Positions 16,915 through 26,179 of a stretch of DNA of 41,394 bases are shown piece by piece. The position numbers and the translations under genes are program-made. Source of the stretch: a virus; the IMG/VR virus record IMGVR_UViG_3300050821_008308, positions 1 through 41,394 of that record; one strand, written 5' to 3'. The stretch's first letter is position 1. Each line of letters opens with the position of its first letter. The notes below the pieces were generated by a model that made no database searches, was not told the origin of the DNA, and saw nothing but the letters and a program-made list of their open reading frames with translations.

Positions 16915-17297
16915 TGGAAAAACGATTCGCGAATCTAGACAAGCTGACAGCTCACTCTGCCTCTTTCAAGTTTGATGGAAAGATGTATGAGCTATCGGCT
17001 ATGTCTTTAGGGGTGTTCATGGAATTCATGAACGCCTGGCGTGAATATAATTTGGCGTTACAAAAGGAAGACCGAGAGGATATGTCAGAGACCATTTTTA
17101 ATCTGATTCACTCGGTCTGTCCTGAATTCACAATAGAGACGCTAAAGAAAATGACTCTTGCTCAATTGAGTGCCGTCATCATGCTAATTATGGAAACCGT
17201 ACAGGCTAAAGAGCCTAACGAAGAAGAGATTAAAAAAAAAGTCTTCGAGAGCCTACGAAATTCGAAGATATTCCCCAAGTCGACGCCCTCGCCCTAG
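16914..17297 (+). CDS. Tail assembly chaperone (G-like, zero frame)
   Basis: ATG 16914 overlaps the tube-protein stop. The 127-residue helical product covers the lambda gpG-like role. The A9 run at 17232-17240 lies near its end, and the frame after it ends at TAG 17295-17297. A minor fraction of ribosomes would shift to -1 at this run. It chaperones the tape measure during tube assembly. Confidence 0.8.
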   Translation: MEKRFANLDKLTAHSASFKFDGKMYELSAMSLGVFMEFMNAWREYNLALQKEDREDMSETIFNLIHSVCPEFTIETLKKMTLAQLSAVIMLIMETVQAKEPNEEEIKKKVFESLRNSKIFPKSTPSP

Positions 17298-17617
17298 TAA
17301 CCGATTATTGTCTGGCCTTCAGAGTAAGTCATTTGGAGGTATTAAACATGCCTGCAATCACCTTCTTTGCTATTCGTGGCGAGGCTGAGAAACAAAGGCG
17401 ACAACGAGAGGCTGTTCAATACGCTGAGCTTTGTACTATTGCATCTATCCCACTTTACACTTCAGACTACTGCAATAACCTTCGTTCGATATATTTGGAT
17501 CGACTTGAAAGCAATCAGGACGTTCCAACTCGTGGGGCTTTAAACCAAGACGATCCACTGGCTATTCAAATCATGAGCGCTATGATTGGAACGGCAAAGG
17601 CGGCCTACCATGTTTGA
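16914..17617 (+). CDS. Tail assembly chaperone fusion (GT-like) by -1 frameshift
   Basis: A -1 shift on A9 after codon 109 places ribosomes in the frame that is open from 17240 through TGA 17617. That frame includes the intergenic stretch and the downstream 89-residue ORF. Predicted fusion is about 234 aa. This is the conserved gpG-gpGT strategy of long-tailed phages. Stimulators may include the GAAGAAGAG upstream and a stem pairing 17242-17248 with 17262-17268. Confidence 0.8.
17232..17268 (+). promoter_or_regulatory. -1 ribosomal frameshift site (A9) with adjacent stem
   Basis: Nine A residues (17232-17240) follow ATT, giving A AAA AAA in the zero frame. The -1 frame stays open to 17617. 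TCTTCGA (17242-17248) is perfectly complementary to TCGAAGA (17262-17268) with a 13-nt loop. The stem starts almost at the slip site, closer than is usual for a stimulator, so its role is uncertain. Confidence 0.75.
17348..17617 (+). CDS. T-like extension of tail assembly chaperone
   Basis: This is the -1-frame part of the fusion. It could also be started independently at ATG 17348, which has GGAGG nine bases upstream, giving 89 residues. The product is helical (GEAEKQRRQREAVQYAEL). In related phages the T domain binds the tape measure and tube protein. The independent start with a good RBS is an unusual addition to the frameshift mechanism. Confidence 0.55.
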   Translation: MPAITFFAIRGEAEKQRRQREAVQYAELCTIASIPLYTSDYCNNLRSIYLDRLESNQDVPTRGALNQDDPLAIQIMSAMIGTAKAAYHV

Positions 17618-19502
17618 GATTTTTAAACTCGATTTAGATAACGAAGACTTTAAAGATAAATTAGGCGAAGCAAACAAACTCTTAGCTTCATTTGGAACAG
17701 GCGATGACCTTGCCGGCCTACTTGAAAAACTCACTACAGGTGCGGAGCTGGCTGCTGCCCTAGGGGTAGCCTATCTTGCGGTTAAAGGTTCAATCGACTG
17801 GACGCTTGAGGCTGAAAGTATTGAAAGGGTTAATAATACCTTCTCCATGCTGGCAGAAAACGCTGGCATCTCCGCAGAGGCTTTGAAATCTGGTTTAGAG
17901 AAGGCTGCCGGTGGAATGCTGCCAATGACTGAGGTTCTGACTAAAGCCAATAGAGCTATCGCGCGAATTGGAGACAATGCGATCCATCTTCCAGAAATCC
18001 TTGAATTAGCCAGAAAATCAGGTCTCGCTCTTGGCAAGGACGTTGGGGAGTCGTTCGACGGGTTGGTTAACGCTATTTCAAGAGGGAACCAACGTGCTCT
18101 TATTGGTACCGGTATTACACTAAATTTTACAAAGGTTCTAGAAGCTCATTCTCGTGAAATTGGCATTAGCGTAAATGCAATGTCTGATGCCGAGAAACAA
18201 GCGGCCAGGCTTCAGGCGGTTTTAGAAAAAGGTAACGAGATTTATGGTGATGGGATCAAGAATCAAGATACACTCACAGCCACAGCCACAAAGCTTGGCG
18301 TCGCTTGGACTGAGTTAAAAGAAACATTTCTTTTAGTATTTGAAAAAACAATCGGCCCAACCCTTAAAACTATTGCACAACGTTTTTTATCTTTTGTTAC
18401 TGACCTTAAAAACAGAGTGGACATTGAGTTTGGACCAGCCACTAAAGCCTTAAATGCTGATCTAGAAATAATGAATACCAAAATTGAGAAGCTTCAGGCT
18501 GGCATTGCCAATATGAAATCTACGAATGCCTTCCTACATTTTGATTTCTTTAATGTCGATGCAGCTCAGAAAAAACTTGATGCGCTAATTGAAAAGAAAC
18601 ACGAACTTGAAAAGACAGTTGGTAATGCCTCACCTCATTCAGGGCCACCCGAAACAACACACGATAAGGCTGATGAAGAAAAAAGGGCACAAGAGAAAAT
18701 AAAAGCCGATGAACAGATGGCGAAATCAGATGAGAAGTTAGCATCATTGCGAATAGCAAATGATAAACATGTAGAAAGCTCTGAATTTAATGTTTTCGGT
18801 AAAACGAAGGAGCTTTATCAACAAAAAGCACATGAAATAGAAGATACCGCCACTAAAGAAAAAGCCATACTTGCTCAGGCTCAGGCTAATAAAGATAAAA
18901 TTGATGAACAATATGCCAAGGGTACAATTTCTAAATATCAACACGAGCGGCTTTTAGACAATGAAGATTCTATTGCTAAACAAAAAAAGCTTCAACTTGA
19001 AGATAAATTAAATGCGGAGAGAGTAGCAAATACATCTAGTACTCTTTCTATATTGGCATCTCAATCAAAATCAAGTAATCAAACAATGGCTGAGATTGGC
19101 AAAGCCGCTGGTATCGCAGAAATAGCAATTAAAACTCCTGTAGCAATCGCAAACGCCATAGCTTCAGACCTTCCTTATCCATTAAACTTCGTAGCCGCTG
19201 CTATTGTTGCCGCTGCTATGCTTGAACAAGCTGCTGCAATCGGTGGGGTTAACACAAGCGGTGGGAGTGGAGCAAGCGCATCAGTTCCAAGTGCTGGAAA
19301 TATTGGCGGCGGTGTTTCTGGTGGGTCATCTCCTTCAACAAATGCAACGGCTCAACCACCGACATCTACACCTCAAAAACACGTTATAGTTGCTTTTAAC
19401 GGTCCAGTAATAAACACAGAACAGACTCGTCAATGGATGGCTGATGTTATCCGGGCCAATGTGGATGCAACTGACTTTCAAATTAAGGAGCTTGGAATCT
19501 AA
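17610..19502 (+). CDS. Tape measure protein
   Basis: ATG 17610 overlaps the chaperone stop. The 630-residue product is long and helical, with an N-terminal globular start, coiled-coil middle rich in Lys/Glu/Asp/Ala and a hydrophobic C-terminal segment near residues 510-545 (IAIKTPVAIANAIASDLPYP and the Ala-rich stretch after it). Gly/Ser-rich linkers follow. It sets tail length; at about 1.5 angstroms per residue the tail would be near 95 nm. It probably also helps DNA cross the inner membrane. It is followed by a TAATG overlap. Confidence 0.85.
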   Translation: MFEIFKLDLDNEDFKDKLGEANKLLASFGTGDDLAGLLEKLTTGAELAAALGVAYLAVKGSIDWTLEAESIERVNNTFSMLAENAGISAEALKSGLEKAAGGMLPMTEVLTKANRAIARIGDNAIHLPEILELARKSGLALGKDVGESFDGLVNAISRGNQRALIGTGITLNFTKVLEAHSREIGISVNAMSDAEKQAARLQAVLEKGNEIYGDGIKNQDTLTATATKLGVAWTELKETFLLVFEKTIGPTLKTIAQRFLSFVTDLKNRVDIEFGPATKALNADLEIMNTKIEKLQAGIANMKSTNAFLHFDFFNVDAAQKKLDALIEKKHELEKTVGNASPHSGPPETTHDKADEEKRAQEKIKADEQMAKSDEKLASLRIANDKHVESSEFNVFGKTKELYQQKAHEIEDTATKEKAILAQAQANKDKIDEQYAKGTISKYQHERLLDNEDSIAKQKKLQLEDKLNAERVANTSSTLSILASQSKSSNQTMAEIGKAAGIAEIAIKTPVAIANAIASDLPYPLNFVAAAIVAAAMLEQAAAIGGVNTSGGSGASASVPSAGNIGGGVSGGSSPSTNATAQPPTSTPQKHVIVAFNGPVINTEQTRQWMADVIRANVDATDFQIKELGI

Positions 19503-20266
19503 TGGCACTTAAAAATAAAAGTCTTCTGCTTTATGGAATACAGGTAACGGTAAATAACCAGGCGATTGATTTTAAAAACGTCTCCATGGGAGTGGAGATT
19601 AACGCAACCCTGGCAATTGGATTTTATTCGTTGACTGGGCTTTTAGCAGCTGTTCAGCTTGCTTTAAATGCAGCAGATCCGGCCAACGTATATACGGTTA
19701 CTTCAGACAGGAGCTTTTCAGGTGGAACGCAAAACAGAGTCACCATTGCCACGAATGGAGCGTTTCTTTCACTCCTATTTTCAAGCGGTTCTCGGAATGC
19801 TTCTAGTGCTGGCCCTTTGCTTGGCTTTTCTGGTGATCAGACGGGATCTACCTCTTATCAAGGTACTTCTTCTGTCGGTACTGCCTTAATACCTGCTTTC
19901 GTCGGATACAATTATTTAAGCCCAGACTTCTACCAAAGAGTTCAAGGAAATTGTAGCGTTACGACCAGCGGGCTTAAGGAAGCGATTGTTTTTAGCATCA
20001 TGAGGTTCATTCGAATACAATTCAAATACGAAAAGGAAGCGGACGTTTCAACCAATTGGCTTCCCTGGTGGCAGTGGGTGATTCAGCAGAGACAATTTGA
20101 TTTCACGCCCGACTATGTTCTTGCTCCAAGCACGTACTACAATGTCACTCTTGAAAAAAGCCCTTCAGATGCCAAGGGTTTAGCTTTTATGATGACTGAA
20201 ATGCTTCCTTCGTTTCCGTTTCTTTATGACAGTGGTCTTCTCGAATTCAGAGTAAAGGATAACTAA
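19502..20266 (+). CDS. Distal tail protein (putative)
   Basis: The 254-residue beta-rich protein directly follows the tape measure, the slot of distal tail proteins in siphoviruses. It contains a repeated G/S/T-rich middle (SFSGGTQNRVTIAT...) and a C-terminal domain with a WLPWWQWVIQQRQFDF aromatic patch. No motif is diagnostic. It probably joins the tube to the tip. Confidence 0.55.
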   Translation: MALKNKSLLLYGIQVTVNNQAIDFKNVSMGVEINATLAIGFYSLTGLLAAVQLALNAADPANVYTVTSDRSFSGGTQNRVTIATNGAFLSLLFSSGSRNASSAGPLLGFSGDQTGSTSYQGTSSVGTALIPAFVGYNYLSPDFYQRVQGNCSVTTSGLKEAIVFSIMRFIRIQFKYEKEADVSTNWLPWWQWVIQQRQFDFTPDYVLAPSTYYNVTLEKSPSDAKGLAFMMTEMLPSFPFLYDSGLLEFRVKDN

Positions 20267-20267
20267 C

Positions 20268-22367
20268 ATGAAAAATTTAGTCTTATTTTTGATGCTGCTC
20301 ACCTCCCAAGTCTTTGGTGGTGGTGTGATCAACGGCCAGGCAGTGAACGCCGCTGTGACAAACGCCGCCTACATTTTCAAAAATGCCAATGACGCCAGCG
20401 CCTTCGCCTACACCTATTCTTACAATATAACAGCGAGCACACCAGTTCTTAAGGTCACAGGGACTCCGTACACTGGTGGGACTGCAACAACAACTAAACC
20501 ATCAATTTTGATTGAACCAACTGGAACCACATCGACCGGGTGGAGCACTGGCGGGACATACCTTGGTATAAATGACAATGGAACGATAACCACCGGAAAC
20601 TTTCTCGATTTTCAAGCCAATGCAACGTCGTGGTTCAAGATTGATACTGGCGGGAACGTCACTAGTCGAGGCGGTCAATTCACACTTGGAAATATTTCTG
20701 CTGGTCGTATTGGTAGGGTTATTTTAAGCGATGGAACGACCGCGGCGGTAACGGTCCAGGCTCCCACGGTCTCATCGGCCTACAATTTCAATTTGCCAAA
20801 CGGTGCTGGTTCAAGTGGTCAACCTTTATTAAGTGGGGGCGGAAGTTCAAATCCAAATACTTGGAATAAACTTGGCCTTCAGTATGGTGGAACAAATTCG
20901 GATCTTAGTGCAACTGGTGGGGCGTCGAATGTTTTAAAACAAGTTAGTTCTGGCGCCGCTGTTACTGTCGCACAATTGGCGTGTGCTGATCTTTCAAACT
21001 CTGCCAATTCTTGTTCTACGACTGCGGTCAGTACCAATACAGCGAGTGATATTGTCTTAAGGGACGGGTCTGGGAACTTTGCCGCTGGAACCATCACAGC
21101 AAATTTAACAGGCACTGCCAGCAATGCTACTCTAGCCACAACAGCAACAAATGCTACTAATACAGCTATCACAGATGATACGTCTACGAATTCTACGATG
21201 TATCCTACCTGGGTAACCGCAAATACTGGCAATCTTCCACAGAAAACAACAAGCACAAAATTAACCTATAACCCATCTACTGGAGCCTTAGGTACAACGA
21301 CATTTGTTGGGGCCTTAACTGGAACAGCATCAGGAAACACAACGTATACAGCCAACAATCATGGAATGGTTATCTCAAGTTCCACTAATGCAATGACTGT
21401 AGTAGCTCCAGACGCCTCAACAACTAAAGTTTGGACAAGTGGTGGGTCAAGTGCTGATCCTTCATGGCAAGCACCAGCCGTTGGATCAACTATAGCTATA
21501 ACAGATGACACCACAACCAACGCAACTATGTACCCAACATGGGTCACTACAGCCTCGGGAAATCAGTCAATTAAAGTTGCTTCTACAAAATTAACATTTA
21601 ATCCAAGCACTGGAACTTTAAATCTTGGAGTAGCTACTTCTGCGATTGGAAAACTTACGTTCAGTGGAAATACATCTGGAACTATTACTCTTGCGCCACA
21701 AGCCGCCGCTGGTACTTGGGAATGGGATTGGCCTATAACTGCGGGATCGTCCGGACAGGTTCTTACTTCTCAAGGTGGCGCTGGAACCGCAATGACATGG
21801 ACCTCACCGCTTTCAAATCCTATGACAACGGGTGGTGATTTAATTTATGGGGGTTCATCTGGAACACCTACACGTTTAGCAAACGGAAGTGCTGGTCAAA
21901 TTCTTTATTCTAATGGGACTACGGCTGCGCCTACATGGACTTCAAGTACTAATGTTATTTCGTCATCATGTGGCTCTTATACAAATTCAACAGGAAGCTA
22001 TACTGACGTAACAAATCTTACCGTAACAATTACGGCTGACGGAGTGAATCCAATTTGGATTGGAATGATTCCTGATGGAAGCGGTAACGCTAGCGTTGAG
22101 CCATCGAGAGGTAGTTCTATTGTTCAAGTGGATAGTATTTTAAAAATAGTAAAGGACCCGTCTGGAGCAAATACTGACTTGGCGCTTTTCCCATTACAGT
22201 TAAGATCATCAAGCCCTGATATAATTGAATATATGGTTCCACCTGGATCTTTTTTTACAATTGATACTCCAACCTCAGGATCACATACATATAAATTTCG
22301 AGCAGTTGCTACGACTGGAACAATTGCAGTAAGTAATATAAAAATGTATGCCCACATAATTAGATAG
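20268..22367 (+). CDS. Exported repeat-containing fibre-like protein
   Basis: The 699-residue product starts with MKNLVLFLMLLTSQVFG, a Sec signal. Two related blocks occur near residues 298 and 409, each starting AITDDT and containing MYPTWVT and NPSTG, spaced about 110 residues. The rest is Thr/Ser/Gly/Ala-rich beta-prolific sequence like trimeric fibre stalks, with an ANGSAGQILYSNGT joint and a C-terminal domain ending YAHIIR. Signal peptide plus fibre architecture repeats what is seen at 4461. It may be a receptor-binding or host-surface protein. Confidence 0.75.
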   Translation: MKNLVLFLMLLTSQVFGGGVINGQAVNAAVTNAAYIFKNANDASAFAYTYSYNITASTPVLKVTGTPYTGGTATTTKPSILIEPTGTTSTGWSTGGTYLGINDNGTITTGNFLDFQANATSWFKIDTGGNVTSRGGQFTLGNISAGRIGRVILSDGTTAAVTVQAPTVSSAYNFNLPNGAGSSGQPLLSGGGSSNPNTWNKLGLQYGGTNSDLSATGGASNVLKQVSSGAAVTVAQLACADLSNSANSCSTTAVSTNTASDIVLRDGSGNFAAGTITANLTGTASNATLATTATNATNTAITDDTSTNSTMYPTWVTANTGNLPQKTTSTKLTYNPSTGALGTTTFVGALTGTASGNTTYTANNHGMVISSSTNAMTVVAPDASTTKVWTSGGSSADPSWQAPAVGSTIAITDDTTTNATMYPTWVTTASGNQSIKVASTKLTFNPSTGTLNLGVATSAIGKLTFSGNTSGTITLAPQAAAGTWEWDWPITAGSSGQVLTSQGGAGTAMTWTSPLSNPMTTGGDLIYGGSSGTPTRLANGSAGQILYSNGTTAAPTWTSSTNVISSSCGSYTNSTGSYTDVTNLTVTITADGVNPIWIGMIPDGSGNASVEPSRGSSIVQVDSILKIVKDPSGANTDLALFPLQLRSSSPDIIEYMVPPGSFFTIDTPTSGSHTYKFRAVATTGTIAVSNIKMYAHIIR

Positions 22368-22373
22368 GAAGAG

Positions 22374-24878
22374 ATGGCACTGACCGACTACCCAGCAGGA
22401 TTTATAGCCGCCAACCAAGCTTCCTCGAAGCTCCTTAATATCGTCATGCTCATTGACGGAGTCCCTACAGCCCTTTCGATGTCGGCACTTTATAAATCTG
22501 CTCGTTATGGAGATCCAATCTTTTACGGAGACGCAAGCCTTGTCTACGGTGGTTTGATCGCAATTGATCCCAGAACATTTAAGCCTCTGATTTCAGTCGA
22601 TAGTAATTTGACAATAGGGCAAAGGCTTGAGCCGGAACAGGGTAAGGCCGCAATTTCCACCCTGACAATTATACTCGTAGACCTAGCCCAGTACGTGACA
22701 CAGCTAATGACCCCAGGAGTGATCGTTGATGAGCCTCTTGGTAATAAATTTGTCACAATAAAACTGGGCTATCTTAATTCGAGTTACCCAGAGGACTATT
22801 TCACTATCTTTAGGGGATACATTGCTGATGTGATGTTTTCTCAAGGTAAGTACTACATCACAATTCAAGACCCAAACACCAAAGGCAAGGGACAGATTTA
22901 CTTCACTCCCCAAAGTGTTTTAACAGGCGACATTACAAGCGGTCAGACCACGATTCCGTTTGTAACCACTGGCTACTACACTCCGATTCTTGGACCAAAT
23001 GGGGCCTATGATTCAACAATACAAACATATCTTGTTATTGGTTCTGAGATCATTTCATACCTTCCCGCAGGAATTGCACCCACTCAAATCACAGGAGTTA
23101 CAAGGGGTGCTCGTGGCACAACGGCGGCATCTGCTGCCACTGGCGATACGGTAAACAACTCAATTCAGATCCAAGATAATTTCATAAACATTGCGCTCAA
23201 GACTTATCTGTCGGGATGGAATGGGCCGTGGATTAGTAACGTAGCAGTTTTAAACATCCAAGACTCTCTTACAGAAGGAATTATTGCCAATGCTATTCTT
23301 TTACCAATTGGGAAGAACGCTGTTGATGATTATGGTCTGGTGGTGGGCGACTACGTTACTGTATCAGGCAGTATTGTCGGAAATAACGGGACAAAAATCA
23401 TTACGGACATTCAATCTAACGGTCAGGGTGTTAATAACCTTATTCTTTTTGATAGTAATTTTGTCGCTGTTGAAAGCCCTGCTCCTCCCGCCGTCGTACT
23501 CGCTTTTAGATCACAGTTTGACACTTACCCAGTCGCCGCCGGACTCCAACTAACTCCAAGAGATGTGGACGTAGCGACCTTTATTTACTTCAGAGACAAT
23601 TTTTTCAGTCAGGGCGAAAACACTCTCAGATTTTACATTGATGCCGCTTCCAAGGGAAAAGATTGGATCGAAGCCCAATTGATGCTACCTCCTGGGTGTT
23701 ATTCGATCACTCGATTTGGCAGGCTGTCGATGACGATGGCTCGTCCACCTATTGCTGGATCGAAACTTCCAATTCTAGATAAAGATTCAGTGATTGATCC
23801 AAACTCAATTCAGTCCGCCAGAAGTGTAAACAACAGGCAATATTTCAACGAGATCAAATACACCTACGACGTTGAGGACGACAACTCTACATTTGACTCG
23901 ACTGAATCAATCTTGGATACGACTTCACTCACTCAGGTGGACATTCCAACCGTTTTACCAATCGCATCTCTCGGTCTTAAGACTGATTTGAACGCCCCAA
24001 TAATTATAAAGAAGCGTGGAACATTTCTGATCAATCGCTATAAAAAGGGCGCAATCATAATCACAATGAAGGTCAACTTTAAAGTTGGCGCTATGATCGA
24101 ATCTGGTGATGTTGTTTTGGTGAACGACAACGGGGATCTCCAAATTACAAACTATGAATCTGGAGCTCGAAACCTTGGCTCTCAATTGTTTGAGGTGATC
24201 GACAGACAGTATTCAATGAAGGATGGAGTCGTAACGCTTAAACTAATGAGCGGGATTGGTTTCAAGATCACCGACAGATTCGCAACGATTGCCCCGTCCT
24301 CCATTGTAGTTGCGGGATCTACGACAACCAAAATAAAATTCCAGGATAGTTTCGGTGCCGTATTCCCTGGCAATGAAAAGGCCAAGTGGGAACCACTCGT
24401 AGGAATGAACGTTTTCGTTCACAATCAGGATTGGTCAAATATCAGTAACGACGTTCAACTCCTTCCTTTTAGCAATCTTGACCCCTACAGCATGAACGTA
24501 AGTCCAGCATTGAATTACACTCCTGGCGTGGGGGATATTATTGAAGTCTCGTTCTATGCTGTTCCAGATCCCTTAAACCAGGCATTAACAAAAACTCTGT
24601 ACGCATTTCTTAGCCCTTCAATACCTATTACTGGAGTCTCATCGACAGTTTTTCACGTTACCACTCCGGCAGATATGGCTAAGTTTACGGTGGGTTTACC
24701 AGTAATTGTTCGCAGTGCGGATTATTCGTCCTACAGTGGTGAGAGAAACGTGACAGTGATTGATAATGTGTTAAATAGAATTACGGTTGCAAGTGCTTAC
24801 GATATACCATTTGCTAACATGGCCGTGGCCGATGGGGTTGGATATACGGACGGTCTGGGGTTTTACAGATGGATTTAA
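22374..24878 (+). CDS. Tail tip / baseplate hub protein
   Basis: The 834-residue product is the largest tail protein after the tape measure and is placed where siphovirus hub or tail-associated proteins lie. It is beta-rich with a conserved-looking TQITGVTRGARGTTAASAATG repeat near residue 240-260 and several Ig/OB-like strand-rich segments. AGGAAGAG precedes ATG 22374. It probably forms the tip hub that carries the receptor-binding proteins. Confidence 0.65.
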   Translation: MALTDYPAGFIAANQASSKLLNIVMLIDGVPTALSMSALYKSARYGDPIFYGDASLVYGGLIAIDPRTFKPLISVDSNLTIGQRLEPEQGKAAISTLTIILVDLAQYVTQLMTPGVIVDEPLGNKFVTIKLGYLNSSYPEDYFTIFRGYIADVMFSQGKYYITIQDPNTKGKGQIYFTPQSVLTGDITSGQTTIPFVTTGYYTPILGPNGAYDSTIQTYLVIGSEIISYLPAGIAPTQITGVTRGARGTTAASAATGDTVNNSIQIQDNFINIALKTYLSGWNGPWISNVAVLNIQDSLTEGIIANAILLPIGKNAVDDYGLVVGDYVTVSGSIVGNNGTKIITDIQSNGQGVNNLILFDSNFVAVESPAPPAVVLAFRSQFDTYPVAAGLQLTPRDVDVATFIYFRDNFFSQGENTLRFYIDAASKGKDWIEAQLMLPPGCYSITRFGRLSMTMARPPIAGSKLPILDKDSVIDPNSIQSARSVNNRQYFNEIKYTYDVEDDNSTFDSTESILDTTSLTQVDIPTVLPIASLGLKTDLNAPIIIKKRGTFLINRYKKGAIIITMKVNFKVGAMIESGDVVLVNDNGDLQITNYESGARNLGSQLFEVIDRQYSMKDGVVTLKLMSGIGFKITDRFATIAPSSIVVAGSTTTKIKFQDSFGAVFPGNEKAKWEPLVGMNVFVHNQDWSNISNDVQLLPFSNLDPYSMNVSPALNYTPGVGDIIEVSFYAVPDPLNQALTKTLYAFLSPSIPITGVSSTVFHVTTPADMAKFTVGLPVIVRSADYSSYSGERNVTVIDNVLNRITVASAYDIPFANMAVADGVGYTDGLGFYRWI

Positions 24879-24893
24879 ACAGTGAGGTGATTT

Positions 24894-25670
24894 ATTAGCG
24901 ACATCCCAAACTCCACACTACCAATTGAGATTCAAGGGGCCGTAACCAGGGCTCCAGTTTCAGAGTCACTCATTCAGGCGATGGGTGGTTTAATGAACTA
25001 CCTTCGAAGCATTATTCCAAATATTGGCTTCAAATTTGATGCCTTCACTTCAAATGGGACTTGGACAAAACCCTCGGCGGGTGCCGGAGTAGTGTTCCTG
25101 ATCGGCTGGGGAGGCGGTGGCGGGGGCGCCTCAGGACAGAGCCCTACCAGCGGGGGGAGCGGGGGAAACGCTGCCACGATAGGGATAAAGCTCGTGGATG
25201 TGACCGCAGAAACGACATGTGCGGTGACAATCGGGGGCGGGGGAGCCGGGGGTAATCCTAATGGAGCTGAGGGCGCAGACACAAACTTTCACCTTAATAC
25301 CGGCAACGTCGACACTCTGTTTTTGGGCGGAGACGGGGCAATAGGAAATATCACGCCCGTAGGATTCGTGAATAACCCACCAGGGCCCGGACAAGGAGCT
25401 CCAGGCTCACTTGCGACCAGTTTCAATTACACCGGTGGATCCCAATCTGGTGGCGACGGTGGCGTATCACCAGGTGGAGCTTATGACGGTGGCGGCGGAG
25501 GCGGCGGTCCTGGTGGAAATGGTGGAGCAGGGGGTTCAGCAGCAAGTGGGGCAGCAGCGGGGGCCAATTCAGGCGCTGGCGGCGGTGGGGGCAGCGGAAA
25601 TGGATCGAGTTATGTGGGCGGGGCCGGAGGTTCTGGTAAGCTTTTCGTGCTGTACTTGAAGCTAGCTTAA
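24894..25670 (+). CDS. Glycine-rich tail adhesin, ATT start proposed
   Basis: An in-frame TGA at 24888-24890 is followed by TTT ATT AGC GAC, with no ATG, GTG or TTG until ATG 24981. GAGGTG (24884-24889) lies just upstream of ATT 24894, so (M)SDIPNSTLPIEIQGAV is the likely N-terminus, 258 residues in all. After FTSNGTWTKPSAGAG come glycine-rich motifs (stretches of up to 6 Gly) typical of phage tip adhesins of the gp38 kind, in which polyglycine-II helices carry variable loops. It likely binds the host receptor. The start is inferred. Confidence 0.75.
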   Translation: MSDIPNSTLPIEIQGAVTRAPVSESLIQAMGGLMNYLRSIIPNIGFKFDAFTSNGTWTKPSAGAGVVFLIGWGGGGGGASGQSPTSGGSGGNAATIGIKLVDVTAETTCAVTIGGGGAGGNPNGAEGADTNFHLNTGNVDTLFLGGDGAIGNITPVGFVNNPPGPGQGAPGSLATSFNYTGGSQSGGDGGVSPGGAYDGGGGGGGPGGNGGAGGSAASGAAAGANSGAGGGGGSGNGSSYVGGAGGSGKLFVLYLKLA

Positions 25671-25709
25671 GGTTTTTGGTCGATTAACCGTTAGATTAAG
25701 GGGGTATTA

Positions 25710-25982
25710 ATGGAACTTTTAACAGCGTATTTGCCTATAATTCTTTTGGTCTGTCAGGTCATTGGGGGACTCACCCTGGCCGCTACCATTTTGGTCAGAA
25801 TTCCTTTGTTCAAACCTGCGACAAATATCGTAGTCGATGTGGACAATTATTGGCTTAAAGTTGTGAGCTGGCTTCCCACAATCGGGATAGACCCTCACAC
25901 TCAAAATTTGATTGCAGCTTTACAGGCCGAAATGCCTACGGCTGCTCCTCTTCCTCCACCTGTTACACCGCCTAAAGTGTGA
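25710..25982 (+). CDS. Holin-like membrane protein
   Basis: The 90-residue product has a strong hydrophobic segment (LPIILLVCQVIGGLTLAATILV, residues about 8-29 read in pieces), a moderately hydrophobic second stretch and a Pro-rich C-terminus. GGGGGTATTA precedes ATG 25710. It is first in a cassette with a coupled coiled-coil protein, a lipoprotein and an endolysin, so it is the best holin candidate. GTGA overlaps the next start. Confidence 0.65.
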   Translation: MELLTAYLPIILLVCQVIGGLTLAATILVRIPLFKPATNIVVDVDNYWLKVVSWLPTIGIDPHTQNLIAALQAEMPTAAPLPPPVTPPKV

Positions 25983-26179
25983 TCACCGCTTGGGAGTTTA
26001 TTAAGGCCCTACCCGCAATCTTTGCGTTTTTCCGTCAAGTGCGGAAGTGGGTTCATCAGGAAAGGGACGCTAAACTCCGTCAGGCGAAACTTCAGGTAGT
26101 GACCAATGCTTTTCAACAATCAACCCAAGCGGGAAACACGAATGCTATTGAAAATCTTTTCAAGCCTCCTGGTTCTTGA
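25979..26179 (+). CDS. Coiled-coil lysis-cassette protein, possible inner-membrane spanin
   Basis: GTG 25979 overlaps the holin stop. The 66-residue product has an N-terminal hydrophobic-amphipathic helix (FIKALPAIFAFFRQVRKWV) and a charged coiled-coil part (QERDAKLRQAKLQVV). It overlaps the downstream lipoprotein gene in another frame, the Rz/Rz1 arrangement. It is short for a typical i-spanin, so assignment is tentative. It could also be a second holin. Confidence 0.5.
   Translation: MITAWEFIKALPAIFAFFRQVRKWVHQERDAKLRQAKLQVVTNAFQQSTQAGNTNAIENLFKPPGS

Noticed and set aside
20879-21547. Hydrophobic minus-strand ORFs opposite the repeat fibre
   Set aside because: Val/Ala-rich sequence is the antisense of Thr/Ser/Gly/Asn codons of the real gene; no RBS is seen.
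24998-25394. Proline/alanine-rich ORFs opposite the glycine-rich adhesin
   Set aside because: They mirror GGN codons as CCN on the other strand, so the open frames are by-products of composition.
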